Assembly: GCA_017511925.1 (NCBI GenBank)
Contig: JAFWHS010000003.1
Span: 18,713-82,712 of the forward strand
Direction: 5' to 3'
DNA length: 64,000 nt
From: Candidatus Saccharimonadota bacterium
GTDB lineage: Bacteria > Patescibacteriota > Saccharimonadia > Saccharimonadales > Saccharimonadaceae
Shown here: positions 17,614-26,729 of the stretch, piece by piece
Numbering within the stretch: position 1 is the first letter of the stretch
Layout of the letters: each line of letters starts with the position of its first letter
Position numbers and translations under genes: made by a program
The notes under the pieces: model-generated
What the model saw: only the letters and a program-made list of their open reading frames with translations
What the model was told of the DNA's origin: nothing
Database searches by the model: none

Positions 17614-18798
17614 ATGGCAAATTTTGACCGTTCCAAGCCGCATATCAATGTCGGCACCATGGGTCACGTCGACCATGGTAAAACCACTTTAACTGCTGCG
17701 ATTACCAACGTACTCGCAAAGCGTCTTCCTTCAGAAGTAAACAAGGCAGTCGCTTATGATCAAATCGATAACGCTCCAGAAGAAAAGGCTCGTGGTATCA
17801 CCATCGCTACTTCTCACCAGGAGTATGAGTCTGAAAAGCGCCACTACGCACACGTAGACATGCCAGGCCACGCAGACTACATCAAGAACATGATTACCGG
17901 TGCTGCACAGGTAGATGGTGCTATCCTCGTAGTTGCTGCGAATGATGGTCCTTTGCCACAGACTCGTGAGCACGTACTTCTCGCTCACCAGGTGAACGTA
18001 CCAAAGATCATCGTCTTCCTCAACAAGATGGATCTCGCTGATCCAGAACTCGTTGAGCTCGTAGAGATGGATGTACGTGATCTTTTGAATAAGTACGGTT
18101 TCGATGGCGATAACGCTCCAATCATCAAGGGTTCTGCTACTAAGGCTCTCGAAGGTGACAAGGAAAACGAAGATGCTATCATGGAGCTCGTTACTGCTAT
18201 GGATGAGTACTTCGATATTCCAGAGCACGATCTCGACAAACCATTCCTAATGCCGATCGAAGACGTCTTCTCGATCAAGGGTCGTGGTACTGTAGCTACT
18301 GGCCGTATCGAGCAAGGTGTAGTAAAGTTGAACGACGAAGTTGAAATCGTTGGTCTTAAAGACACCCAGAAGTCGGTTGTAACCGGCATCGAGGCCTTCC
18401 ACAAGACTCTCGATCAAGGTCAAGCTGGCGATAACGCTGGTCTCCTACTTCGTGGTATCGAGCGTGATCAGATTGAACGTGGCCAGGTAATTGCTAAGCC
18501 AGGTTCTATCACCCCACATACCGAATTTGAGGCTCAGGTTTACATCCTTAAGAAAGAGGAAGGTGGCCGCCACACTCCATTTTCTAAGGGCTACAAGCCA
18601 CAGTTCTATTTCCGCACCACTGATGTGACTGGTGAAGTAGAGCTTCCAGCTGACAAGGAAATCGTCATGCCTGGTGACCAAGTAACTTTCAATGTAAAGC
18701 TCTTGGCCCCGGTTGCTATGAACAACAACGACCGCTTCGCTATCCGCGAAGGTGGCAAGACCGTTGGCTCTGGTGTTATCACCAAGGTTATCAAATAA
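17614..18798 (+). CDS. tuf: Elongation factor Tu
   Basis: 394 residues. I take the ATG at 17614, seven bases after AAGGAG, which gives the usual [26 protein letters not shown] start; an in-frame upstream start would add a non-conserved 18 residues. GTPase motifs are normal: [24 protein letters not shown] (Met where Cys is common), NKMD and GSA. Domains II and III follow with [13 protein letters not shown] and the C-terminal [13 protein letters not shown]. It delivers aminoacyl-tRNA to the ribosome. The codon choice is visibly more biased than that of neighbours, as expected for a highly expressed gene. Closed by a strong terminator. Confidence 0.97.
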   Translation: MANFDRSKPHINVGTMGHVDHGKTTLTAAITNVLAKRLPSEVNKAVAYDQIDNAPEEKARGITIATSHQEYESEKRHYAHVDMPGHADYIKNMITGAAQVDGAILVVAANDGPLPQTREHVLLAHQVNVPKIIVFLNKMDLADPELVELVEMDVRDLLNKYGFDGDNAPIIKGSATKALEGDKENEDAIMELVTAMDEYFDIPEHDLDKPFLMPIEDVFSIKGRGTVATGRIEQGVVKLNDEVEIVGLKDTQKSVVTGIEAFHKTLDQGQAGDNAGLLLRGIERDQIERGQVIAKPGSITPHTEFEAQVYILKKEEGGRHTPFSKGYKPQFYFRTTDVTGEVELPADKEIVMPGDQVTFNVKLLAPVAMNNNDRFAIREGGKTVGSGVITKVIK

Positions 18799-18810
18799 TA
18801 ACCAACCAAC

Positions 18811-18838
18811 AAAAAATAGCCCTTCGGGGCTATTTTTT
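18811..18838. terminator. Terminator after tuf
   Basis: AAAAAATAGCCC, TTCG loop, GGGCTATTTTTT. T runs on both strands; it also serves the converging acyltransferase-like gene. Confidence 0.92.
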
Positions 18839-18843
18839 GTTTT

Positions 18844-19716
18844 TTAACGAAGTTCTGGGAGGTCGATTTTCTCGCCAGCTGGTTTTTCGAGCTCTTCCGG
18901 ATGAGAAAGAAGATATTGAAGCAACTTGGCAGATTTTGTAAAATAGTAGCCATCCGCAATACGCTCATCAAAATTCATGCCCCATTCGCAAAGTTTACGG
19001 ATTTCACGCTTTTTACCAGCGATGACTTCTTCATCCTTGATTTCGCCCATCGTAAGTAGGGAAGAAGAATTGCCAAAATCGGTAATATTGTGGAAAATAG
19101 CACCGCAACCAATAGATCCAAGATTTGAGACTATCATAGTGCTATAGTAAAGGTTGTCTTTAGTGAGGGAGCTCGGCAGAAAACCTTTTTTATCCGTCCA
19201 CTTAAGGACACCAATGAGTGGCACTCTGATGATATTTGGCATTTTGCCCAGTATGTCGATGGCAGAATTTGCGCCCTGTTTATTTACCTTTTTGGACTTA
19301 GATTCGCGGAAACTATCAACCTTTTTGCGGACTTTATCACCGATAGTGTAAATCGTATCGTTTTTGTCGATCGGAATCATTACCATCATTTCTTCGGAGT
19401 GATCGTCAAAACTGACCTTCGCCACGAAAGACAAGACGATTTTATCGTGTTCATAAAGGTGGCGGTTGGCTACAAAATAATTTAATTTGGGACGATTGTA
19501 GACTGTTTTACCAATGGCGGCAAGGAAAGCATGAAAATAAGTTACGCTTTCACCGGCTTTCTTTTTGTTGTCAATATACTTGGCTAGCTCAGTAAGGTCC
19601 ATTTTTTGATTAATAGATACATCGCTCACGCTGCGATGTGGCTTAAGATCTATACTGATTTGATTCAGACCGGGGACGTTTTTAACCCGATGTGAGCCAC
19701 CGTATTTTTTCGACAT
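18844..19716 (-). CDS. E2-like acyltransferase-fold protein with altered active site
   Basis: 290 residues resembling the catalytic domain of 2-oxoacid dehydrogenase E2 subunits and chloramphenicol acetyltransferases: RSVSDVSINQKMDLTELAKYI, VTYFHAFLAAIGKTVYNRPKLNYF, TMIVSNLGSIGCGAIFHNITDFG. There is no lipoyl or E1/E3-binding domain. The active-site motif HRxxDG is replaced by ERIADG, so the catalytic His is Glu. No E1 or E3 gene is present in the window. It may be an inactive or repurposed trimeric scaffold, or bind a CoA-type ligand. It lies inverted between tuf and rpsJ. The start ATG follows an AGGAGGAA-type ribosome site. Confidence 0.7.
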   Translation of the reverse strand: MSKKYGGSHRVKNVPGLNQISIDLKPHRSVSDVSINQKMDLTELAKYIDNKKKAGESVTYFHAFLAAIGKTVYNRPKLNYFVANRHLYEHDKIVLSFVAKVSFDDHSEEMMVMIPIDKNDTIYTIGDKVRKKVDSFRESKSKKVNKQGANSAIDILGKMPNIIRVPLIGVLKWTDKKGFLPSSLTKDNLYYSTMIVSNLGSIGCGAIFHNITDFGNSSSLLTMGEIKDEEVIAGKKREIRKLCEWGMNFDERIADGYYFTKSAKLLQYLLSHPEELEKPAGEKIDLPELR

Positions 19717-19772
19717 ATTCCTCCTGCTTTTTTCTAATTATAGCATGGCTTGATTTTTTGTCTATTGTGTGG

Positions 19773-19778
19773 TATAAT
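19773..19778 (+). promoter_or_regulatory. -10 box of rpsJ
   Basis: GTGGTATAAT, about 83 bases before the rpsJ ATG. The leader contains a short in-frame upstream ATG at 19813. Confidence 0.55.
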
Positions 19779-19860
19779 GGGGGTATATACTAATTAATGT
19801 TCCGGAGAACTCATGGACTGCGTGTCTATCTGCAATCTGAGGTTACCGGGAAAGGAAAAA

Positions 19861-20187
19861 ATGGCAGAATCCAAAAAAGATACGGGTCTTAAGATTCGTA
19901 TTCGTTTGAAGGCTTATGATCATCGCGTGATCGATCAGAGCGCACGTCAAATCGTAGACACCGCAATTCGTACCGGTGCCAGTGTTAGTGGTCCAATCCC
20001 ACTACCAACCAAACGTAGCACTTTCACTGTAGTGAAGTCGCCACACGTTTACAAAACTGGCGGTGAAGCTTTTGAGATGAAAGTTCACAAGCGTTTGATT
20101 GATATTAGCAATGCTACTCCGAAAACGATTGAGAGCTTGCAAAATCTCTCGCTCCCAGCTGGCGTAGATGCTGAAATCAAGATGTAA
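19861..20187 (+). CDS. rpsJ: 30S ribosomal protein S10
   Basis: 108 residues from the ATG at 19861 (AAGGAAA six bases upstream). [36 protein letters not shown] and [12 protein letters not shown] are standard S10. It is a 30S head protein (NusE), also a partner of NusB/NusG in antitermination. An in-frame ATG at 19813 would add 16 non-conserved residues and is rejected as the start. It is alone, with its own promoter and terminator, rather than heading the S10 ribosomal operon, and follows fusA and tuf at a distance. Confidence 0.95.
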   Translation: MAESKKDTGLKIRIRLKAYDHRVIDQSARQIVDTAIRTGASVSGPIPLPTKRSTFTVVKSPHVYKTGGEAFEMKVHKRLIDISNATPKTIESLQNLSLPAGVDAEIKM

Positions 20188-20199
20188 AAATCGAGACAG

Positions 20200-20232
20200 A
20201 AAAAATCCCCGACGTTAAATCGGGGATTTTTT
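20200..20232. terminator. Terminator after rpsJ
   Basis: AAAATCCCCGA pairs with TCGGGGATTTT, T runs on both strands; shared with the converging guanylyltransferase gene. Confidence 0.9.
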
Positions 20233-20238
20233 AATGTG

Positions 20239-21474
20239 CTAAGAGGTTACTGGATTTACTCTGGGAGATAATTGCTGCGACACAACTGCCTCGAGTGTGC
20301 CGTCGTCGCGCTTGTGGACATATACCGCATAATTTTGTACACCTACGAAACCAACAACTGTTTCGTTAGCAATGTTGGACCCTAAGACGGTATTGTTTCG
20401 CGCACCCATCGAAAAGTCTGCGTCCAAAATTTCCCTGTGAGCAATATAGTCCTCTGCTAAGAGTTTAATCTTTTGGCTTTCAGAAAGTTTAGCTACGACG
20501 ACGATAGGATGTTCGTTAATAACAGAGAATATCACCGCATCGTCCTCAGAACCACTGGCCCGAAGCTCCATACCTGGCGCGGCATAAAGCAAGCTACGTC
20601 TACAGCCGTTACGTTCGAAAATACCACCACCGAGGCTGGAGTTTTTGTGGTTTGGAGTCTTTTTACTAATTTCATATAAAGACTTCAAAGTACCACAATC
20701 GTGCCAGTCAAAGGTGCCGACAGAAACTTCCAAAATACGCTTTAAGATATCCATTAGTTGATCCGTATTTTTTATGCCACCAGCTATATGAACGGGGCCA
20801 TAATCAACAGTACGAATCAAAGTATCAGCACGCCAAACATTAATACCGGTGTTGCAAACCGAATTACCCTGACGCATCAACTGATCCGCTTTTGCACGAT
20901 CAGGTTTTTCGACAAAACGCTCACCGGTAAGTTTAAAACATGGACCTTCGTCATTTTCGTCATAAATAGCGTGGCCACAGCCCATGGCCGTAACTATGTC
21001 GTTAACTTTGACGCCAACGATTACGGCGGCACCTTTTTGTGCACTTTCAATAGCATCACCAATAGCCGTACGAAAACTCTCGTCCGGATTGACGTATTGA
21101 TCGGACGGTGTATTTATGACAATCGCCTCTGGATCAATACAGTGGATATCTTTCGTAACCTTGACCATGGATCCAGCATAGCCAAGAGTTGGGTCGTACT
21201 TTAGAATATTTTGCGAAAGTACGCCGCGCGAAAGACACTGGCTCCTAGCAAGATCCAATTGGTTGTCATTGGTAGTAACAACCATGATATGGGTCGACTT
21301 TACACCAATTGACTTGAAGTTCTCGATAACTGCCTGGATAAACGTATTGCTTTCGTCAAGCTGGCAGAATTGCTTGGGGCAAGCCGGATGGCTGATCGGG
21401 AAAAGGCGCGTACCTTGCCCGCCAGCAATAATTGCTACCCAGATGTGCTCGTTTTCTTTTGAATTTTTATTCAT
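20239..21474 (-). CDS. Mannose-1-phosphate guanylyltransferase-like nucleotidyltransferase
   Basis: About 411 residues. The N-terminal nucleotidyltransferase has AIIAGGQGTRLFPIS and PKQF (the pyrophosphorylase signature), INTPSDQYV, FVEKPD and WHDCGTLKSLYEI; a C-terminal beta-rich region follows. It makes GDP-mannose from GTP and mannose-1-phosphate, feeding glycan synthesis. The start is uncertain between ATG (21472-21474, eleven bases after AGGAGG) and TTG (21478-21480, five bases after). The leader shares a stretch reading CATTAAAAATTTTAGAG with the purC leader. A TATAAT lies further upstream near 21550. Substrate assignment is by family. Confidence 0.82.
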   Translation of the reverse strand: MNKNSKENEHIWVAIIAGGQGTRLFPISHPACPKQFCQLDESNTFIQAVIENFKSIGVKSTHIMVVTTNDNQLDLARSQCLSRGVLSQNILKYDPTLGYAGSMVKVTKDIHCIDPEAIVINTPSDQYVNPDESFRTAIGDAIESAQKGAAVIVGVKVNDIVTAMGCGHAIYDENDEGPCFKLTGERFVEKPDRAKADQLMRQGNSVCNTGINVWRADTLIRTVDYGPVHIAGGIKNTDQLMDILKRILEVSVGTFDWHDCGTLKSLYEISKKTPNHKNSSLGGGIFERNGCRRSLLYAAPGMELRASGSEDDAVIFSVINEHPIVVVAKLSESQKIKLLAEDYIAHREILDADFSMGARNNTVLGSNIANETVVGFVGVQNYAVYVHKRDDGTLEAVVSQQLSPRVNPVTS

Positions 21475-21616
21475 TTTCAAAAACACCTCCTCTAAAATTT
21501 TTAATGTGCGATGAATAAAAATTAGCCTTTTTGCAGGCTTATGCTTTGATTATATCACACTTTATAATTTTTTGCAAGCTTACCTCTATAGAATCGTAAT
21601 TTATGAGAGTCTGTGG

Positions 21617-21622
21617 TATAAT
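21617..21622 (+). promoter_or_regulatory. -10 box of the Mur ligase operon (leaderless)
   Basis: TGTGGTATAAT, six bases before the ATG at 21629. Confidence 0.6.
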
Positions 21623-21628
21623 TGTTTT

Positions 21629-22897
21629 ATGTCTTTTGCTAAATTTAAAAAGCGTTTTTATTTCGTGGTAGCGAGGTATTTTAGATATTTTGCTAATCTT
21701 TCCTTGAAGAGGTGGCATCCGCGCGTAATTGCGATTACTGGATCGGCTGGGAAGACCACAATGCTAAAGTTGCTAGAGCGCGAAATGGGTAAAAAAGCCC
21801 ATTATTCGCATGACGCAAACTCGGCATTTGGGGTTTCTTTTGATATTTTGGGGCTTAAAGGAATCCGTGGTTCAAAATTGCGCTGGGCATGGCTGATTGT
21901 TGCGGCGCCTTTTATGGGGCTTTTGTACAAACATAGACAGCCATTTTATGTAGTAGAAATCGACGGCGAGCGCCCATACGAAGCCGAGTTCCTTGCTAAG
22001 TGGCTTAAACCAGAGGTGACAATCTGGGTGTCAATCGGGCTGTCGCACGCAGTGCAATTTGAGAAAGTGGTAAAAGAGGGGAAATTTAAAGATCTATCAG
22101 AGGCGATTACGGCAGAATTTGCTAATTTGCCAGAGAATACTTCGAAGAGAGTGTATATTGACGCTGATTCAAAACTGATGAAAGAAGCCACGAAAGACAT
22201 CAAGGCCAAGGTAGTACCAATAAAGAAATCCGACCTAAAGAAGTATGTGGTTTACCCAGATTCGACCGACTTCACTTATGGTGATACCACTTTTCACTTT
22301 GATCACCCGGAGCCAAAGGATATCGCATTCAATTTATTCGTATTACAAGATTTGATGAAATATTTGAAATTACCATTTAAATCGGATTTTTCAAAAATTG
22401 AGATGGCGCCAGGGCGAAGCTCATATTTCAAAGGCATTAAAGGGATCGATATTGTTGACAGTAGCTACAATGCACACATGATTTCGGTGGCTTCCATCCT
22501 AGATATGGCGAAAAGGATGCACGCAGAGCACAAATGGTTGGTGATTGGCGATATCGTGGATCAGGGAGCGATTGAACATACCGAACATGAACGTTTGGCG
22601 GAATTGATCGCCAGCGTGAAGCCGGAAAAGGTAGTACTAGTAGGGCGACGCACGAAAAAATACACTGCGCCAAGGCTAAAGGAGCTCGGTGTGTCGGCAG
22701 TTGCTACTACCGATCCAAAGAAAGCTTTGGCTTACATAGAAAAGCATATCACTGGCAAAGAGACTTTGATTTTTAAGGGAAGCCAATATCTTGAATGGGT
22801 GATCGAAAAATTGTTGGCAAATCCAAAAGATGCAAAAAAATTATGTCGCCGCGAAAAAGCCGCTGTGGCTCGGCGAAAGAGTTGGGGGCTAGATTAA
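21629..22897 (+). CDS. Mur ligase family protein (MurF-like)
   Basis: 422 residues from the ATG at 21629, placed six bases after TATAAT. The Mur ligase P-loop reads ITGSAGKTTMLK (about 35-46), followed by EIDGERPYEAEF, a central domain, and a C-terminal domain with KWLVIGDIVDQGAIEHTEHERL resembling MurF/CapB-type ligases. These join an amino acid or peptide to a nucleotide-linked or other carboxylate using ATP. It is the first gene of five with one- to eight-base overlaps; the partners (hydrolase, DegT aminotransferase, two FemX proteins) suggest synthesis of an unusual wall building block. Exact substrate not assignable. Confidence 0.8.
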   Translation: MSFAKFKKRFYFVVARYFRYFANLSLKRWHPRVIAITGSAGKTTMLKLLEREMGKKAHYSHDANSAFGVSFDILGLKGIRGSKLRWAWLIVAAPFMGLLYKHRQPFYVVEIDGERPYEAEFLAKWLKPEVTIWVSIGLSHAVQFEKVVKEGKFKDLSEAITAEFANLPENTSKRVYIDADSKLMKEATKDIKAKVVPIKKSDLKKYVVYPDSTDFTYGDTTFHFDHPEPKDIAFNLFVLQDLMKYLKLPFKSDFSKIEMAPGRSSYFKGIKGIDIVDSSYNAHMISVASILDMAKRMHAEHKWLVIGDIVDQGAIEHTEHERLAELIASVKPEKVVLVGRRTKKYTAPRLKELGVSAVATTDPKKALAYIEKHITGKETLIFKGSQYLEWVIEKLLANPKDAKKLCRREKAAVARRKSWGLD

Positions 22898-23586
22898 TGG
22901 AGAGAAAAGTAGATTTGTATATTATTCATGGTTGGACTTATACGGTGGAGCCATGGCGGAGCACCGTAAAATTACTCCGCAGTTATGGACTCAACGTAAA
23001 AATGCTACATGTACCAGGTTTAACTTCCCCAAGCGATAAGGTATTTACGATTGAGGATTATATGAAGTGGGCCAACGCCAATATACCAGACGGAGCAGTA
23101 GCATTGGGCCACTCAAACGGTGGGAGAATTTTGTTAAATTTGTGCGCAAAAAAGCCAAACAAATTGAGTCAACTGATTTTGCTCGACGCAGCCGGAATCT
23201 ATGAACCATCAAAAAAGAAGCAGTTAGTAGAAAAAATTGCCAAGATAGGTAAACCTTTAAAGAAAATTCCGCTGGTGAACAAAGCTTTCCACCGAGTAAC
23301 TGGTACAACAGATTATTCACGAGCACCGGAAAACATGAAACAAACTTTGGTGAATATGCTTGAGTCTGATAAGAATTTAGATTTGTCAAAGGTAACGACT
23401 CGCACTTTCATACTATGGGGCAAGAAAGATACCGTCACGCCGCCACGTCAGGCGACAAAAATGTATGAGGCCTTGCCGAATGCAGATCTAAAATTTTACG
23501 CAAACTGGACGCATGCGCCATATATCTCTGACCCAGAGGGCTTAGCGAGGGCAATTAAGACATTACTAGCGAGGACAAAAAGGTGA
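22897..23586 (+). CDS. Alpha/beta hydrolase
   Basis: 229 residues, starting at the ATG that shares one base with the preceding stop (TAATG). The fold shows YIIHGWTYTVEPW near the N-terminus (oxyanion region), the nucleophile elbow ALGHSNGGRI, WGKKDTVTPP (acid) and a late His in NWTHAPYISDP. The catalytic Ser-Asp-His set is therefore present. Substrate unknown; likely an esterase or amidase acting in the same pathway as its operon neighbours. No signal peptide, so cytoplasmic. Confidence 0.8.
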   Translation: MERKVDLYIIHGWTYTVEPWRSTVKLLRSYGLNVKMLHVPGLTSPSDKVFTIEDYMKWANANIPDGAVALGHSNGGRILLNLCAKKPNKLSQLILLDAAGIYEPSKKKQLVEKIAKIGKPLKKIPLVNKAFHRVTGTTDYSRAPENMKQTLVNMLESDKNLDLSKVTTRTFILWGKKDTVTPPRQATKMYEALPNADLKFYANWTHAPYISDPEGLARAIKTLLARTKR

Positions 23587-24680
23587 AAAAATATTACTTT
23601 TTAGGTTTAGCGGCAGGAAAAAGGGGGGCATGGAGGCAATTATTCACTCGCGGCACAGAGAGAGATTGTGCAAAATTAAAAAATTTTTTACAAGACAAGT
23701 ATGGCGGAGAAGCGATCTTGACAAAGAACGGGCGGTCGGCATTGGCGCTAGCACTGAAGGCGAATTTCGAAAAAGGAGACGGTATAATCGTAAACGGTTT
23801 CACCTGTTATGCTGTATATGAGGCGATTAAAGCGGCTGGGATGAAACCAATTTGGGCAGATATTTCACGCGAAGATTTAAATTTTAAGGCTGTGGACTTA
23901 GAAAAGCCAGAGATACTTTCGGGCAGCCCGAAAGGTATTATCGTGCAAAATACCCTTGGGAACCCAGTAGGCATTGTAGAAATTGAAAAGTTTGCCAAAA
24001 AACATGATCTAAAAATTATCGAGGACTTGGCACACTCAGTGGGAGTAAAATATTTAGATGGACGCGAGGCTGGCACTGTAGGAGTTGCTACCGTACTGTC
24101 TTTTGGTAAAGATAAGTCTATCGATACCACTTCTGGTGGAGCTTTAATTCTAAGAGAACCCGGAATAAACCCGATCAAAGCGCCTAGCGTTATTCCGAAA
24201 CCATCTGACACGTTAAGAGCAAGAGTCTATCCGTTATTTGGTGGATTATGTCGCAGTTTGGCACGCATACATCTTGGCGGAGCTTTGATGAGGCTACTGG
24301 TCAAGATTCATTGGGTGGAAAAATCTGCAGATAATAAGCTAGACTTAAGTCGCAAAATCAGTAATTTTGAAGCAAAATTGGCCCTAGAGCAGCTAGAAAA
24401 GATTAAAAAATCTGGCGAAAAACCACTTAGAAACTTTTATTTGGTAAAAAACAGAGGGGAAGTTTTAGCAAAATTAAGAAAGGCTGGATACTATTTTGAT
24501 GGTTTTTGGTACGAAAGGCCAGTTTCGCCAGAAAGATATTACGAAAAAGTGCATTTTCCAGAGAAAGAATGCCCGGTAGCTACCGATGTGGCTTCTAAAA
24601 TTATTAATTTTCCTAATTATTACACAAAGAAGGAGCTCTGGTCAGCGTATAAAATTATAGAGGAGTATTTGGATGATTAG
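23583..24680 (+). CDS. DegT/DnrJ/EryC1/StrS-type PLP aminotransferase
   Basis: 365 residues, starting at GTG that overlaps the previous stop by four bases. The fold-type I PLP enzyme features are LTKNGRSALALAL (cofactor phosphate region), EDLAHSVG (Asp for the PLP ring) and SFGKDKSIDTTSGGAL with the Schiff-base Lys. Family members aminate keto-sugars for polysaccharide or antibiotic sugars. A position between a Mur ligase and FemX-like transferases suggests an amino-sugar or amino-acid modification of wall precursors, but the substrate is inferred only. Confidence 0.78.
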   Translation: MKKYYFLGLAAGKRGAWRQLFTRGTERDCAKLKNFLQDKYGGEAILTKNGRSALALALKANFEKGDGIIVNGFTCYAVYEAIKAAGMKPIWADISREDLNFKAVDLEKPEILSGSPKGIIVQNTLGNPVGIVEIEKFAKKHDLKIIEDLAHSVGVKYLDGREAGTVGVATVLSFGKDKSIDTTSGGALILREPGINPIKAPSVIPKPSDTLRARVYPLFGGLCRSLARIHLGGALMRLLVKIHWVEKSADNKLDLSRKISNFEAKLALEQLEKIKKSGEKPLRNFYLVKNRGEVLAKLRKAGYYFDGFWYERPVSPERYYEKVHFPEKECPVATDVASKIINFPNYYTKKELWSAYKIIEEYLDD

Positions 24681-25659
24681 TGATGAGGAATGGGTAAAAA
24701 TTGTAGAAAAGTTCCCAGAGGCAAACTTTTTACAGTCGCCGAGTTATGCAAAAATGAATCAATTGCTGGGAAATAAGGTGATTTGGGAAGATTTTGACGG
24801 TAAAGGATATGCTTTGATGATTATCAGAGATGCAAAACGTGGACGTTACCTAGAAATTCCCTGTGGGCCACTGATGGACTGGGGAGATAAAAAAAGCGTT
24901 AAAGAGGTATTTGATAAAATTACAGAGATAGGGAAGCGCGAGAAATGTGTCTTCGTGAGAATTCGACCACAGCTTAAGAACGAAGCTCAAAATTTGAAGA
25001 TTTTGGAGGGTTTAGGATTAAAGCCGTCTCCTATGCATCTTGCCGCTGAACACACCGTAATGATTGATTTAACTAGGTCTGAAGACGAAATGATGTCTAA
25101 AATGCGCCGCCAGACACGCTACGAGGTGCGCCGGGCGCAGAAATTGGGTATAGAGGTAGAACAGAGTAATTCTGAGGAAATTTTTGAGGAATTTCATAAA
25201 ATACAGCTAGAAACCGCAAAGAGACAAGGGTTTATACCGCCTAGCTCTAAAACTCTAGTGGCAGAGCGGGAAGCTTTTGGTGACAAAATTTTGATCTACA
25301 CGGCAAAAACCGCCGAAGGGGAAAAGATTGCATATGGCATGATTATGGGTGACGGCAAGGAAGCGGATTACTATGAAGCAGCCTCAACTATGCTAAATCG
25401 CAAGTTGCCCGGAGCATATGCTTTGCTATGGCAAGCGATGCGTAATTTAAAAAAACAAGGGTTTGAAAGATTTAATTTGTGGGGCATTGCGCCAGCTGGC
25501 CAGCCAAACCATCGCTACGCAGGAGTGACAACTTTTAAGACTGGCTTTGGCGGCGAAATTGTAGAATACGTACCGGCACATGATCTAATTTTGTCAAAAG
25601 TAGGATACTTAAAAGATTTGGTGGTAGAAAAAGCTAGAAAGAAACGGAGGCACTTATGA
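24673..25659 (+). CDS. FemX/FemAB-like aminoacyltransferase 1
   Basis: 328 residues of the FemABX (double GNAT) family: NFLQSPSYAKMNQLLG at the start, YLEIPCGPLMDW, VFVRIRPQL, MRRQTRYEVRRAQKLGIEV, and the late YALLWQAMRNLKKQGFERFNLWGIAP. These use aminoacyl-tRNA to add residues to the stem peptide of lipid II, forming interpeptide bridges, or related acyl transfers. It overlaps the DegT gene by eight bases and the second FemX by four. The basic C-terminus (EKARKKRRHL) may contact the membrane or tRNA. Tandem with a divergent paralogue, as in femA-femB. Confidence 0.85.
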   Translation: MISDEEWVKIVEKFPEANFLQSPSYAKMNQLLGNKVIWEDFDGKGYALMIIRDAKRGRYLEIPCGPLMDWGDKKSVKEVFDKITEIGKREKCVFVRIRPQLKNEAQNLKILEGLGLKPSPMHLAAEHTVMIDLTRSEDEMMSKMRRQTRYEVRRAQKLGIEVEQSNSEEIFEEFHKIQLETAKRQGFIPPSSKTLVAEREAFGDKILIYTAKTAEGEKIAYGMIMGDGKEADYYEAASTMLNRKLPGAYALLWQAMRNLKKQGFERFNLWGIAPAGQPNHRYAGVTTFKTGFGGEIVEYVPAHDLILSKVGYLKDLVVEKARKKRRHL

Positions 25660-26684
25660 ACAAAGGGTTCGAGATTAAGGAAGCGGAAGATAAAAAAGAT
25701 TGGGACGGATTTGTAGCAAATCAGGAACAAGCAAATTTTTTGCAATCTTGGGATTTTTATGAATTTCACAAGGCCCGTGGTAAAAAAATAGTGCGACGGC
25801 TAATATATGAAGGCGGAGAAATCATTGGCGCCTATGCCGGGGTGGTGGAAACAGCAAAACGTGGAACTTATCTAGCCATTGCAGGTGGTCCCATTATAGA
25901 CTGGAAAAATAAGGCTTTAGTAAAAACAATTTTTAGCGACATTCGCAAAATGGGCGAAGAAAATAATTGCGTATTTGTAAGAGTACGGCCACAGCTTGAA
26001 TTGTCTGAAAAATCGCTCAAATTAATGCGAGAATTAGGACTTAAGAAAGCGCCAATGTATTTATCGGTAGAATACGCTGGAATCTTGGATTTACGCAAAA
26101 CCGAAGAGGAGATCTTGGCATGTGCATCACAGGGGTTCCGTCGCAAATTGCGCAAAGCAGAGAAGGCCGATATCAAGATAGAGACATCTACCAACCCTGT
26201 AGTTATGAAGAGTTTTTGCAAACTAGAGGATCTGCACGCTAAAAGGCAGGGTTATGTGGCGTTTTCGGAAAGTTTTCTAACGAAACAGTTTGAGGCTTTT
26301 GCTAAAAACAACGAAGCAATTATGTATACAGCAAAGAAAGACGGCGAAATACTAGCGCAGAACTTTATGATTTTCTATGGCCCAGAAGCAAGTTATCATT
26401 ACGGCGTGTCTTCTGATCTTGGCACAAAATATTCAGCGGCGCCGCTTTTGCATATTGAAGCCATGCGCGAAGCAAGAAAACGTAAAATAACACGCTATAA
26501 TTTGTGGGGGATTGTAGGAGTAGAGGAAAAATCACATAGATTTTACGGAGTTAGTGAATTTAAACGCTCTTTTGGCTGTGAGGAATATAAATATACTCCA
26601 GCGCACGATATGATTTTAAATCCTACAAAATATTTAGTGACAAAACTCGTAGAAACCACCCGCAAAAAGATCCGCCACGTGTAA
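25656..26684 (+). CDS. FemX/FemAB-like aminoacyltransferase 2
   Basis: 342 residues, paralogous to the previous gene and aligned over its whole length: NFLQSWDFYEFHKARGKK, YLAIAGGPIIDWKN, VFVRVRPQLELSE, CASQGFRRKLRKAEKADIKI, ARKRKITRYNLWGIVG, ending TRKKIRHV. The pair probably adds successive residues of a bridge. It ends the five-gene operon; no clear hairpin terminator follows before the next promoter at 26700. Confidence 0.85.
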   Translation: MNKGFEIKEAEDKKDWDGFVANQEQANFLQSWDFYEFHKARGKKIVRRLIYEGGEIIGAYAGVVETAKRGTYLAIAGGPIIDWKNKALVKTIFSDIRKMGEENNCVFVRVRPQLELSEKSLKLMRELGLKKAPMYLSVEYAGILDLRKTEEEILACASQGFRRKLRKAEKADIKIETSTNPVVMKSFCKLEDLHAKRQGYVAFSESFLTKQFEAFAKNNEAIMYTAKKDGEILAQNFMIFYGPEASYHYGVSSDLGTKYSAAPLLHIEAMREARKRKITRYNLWGIVGVEEKSHRFYGVSEFKRSFGCEEYKYTPAHDMILNPTKYLVTKLVETTRKKIRHV

Positions 26685-26729
26685 TTTGTTATTTGTGTTA
26701 TAATAAGCATAAGTAATATAAGGATTTTT

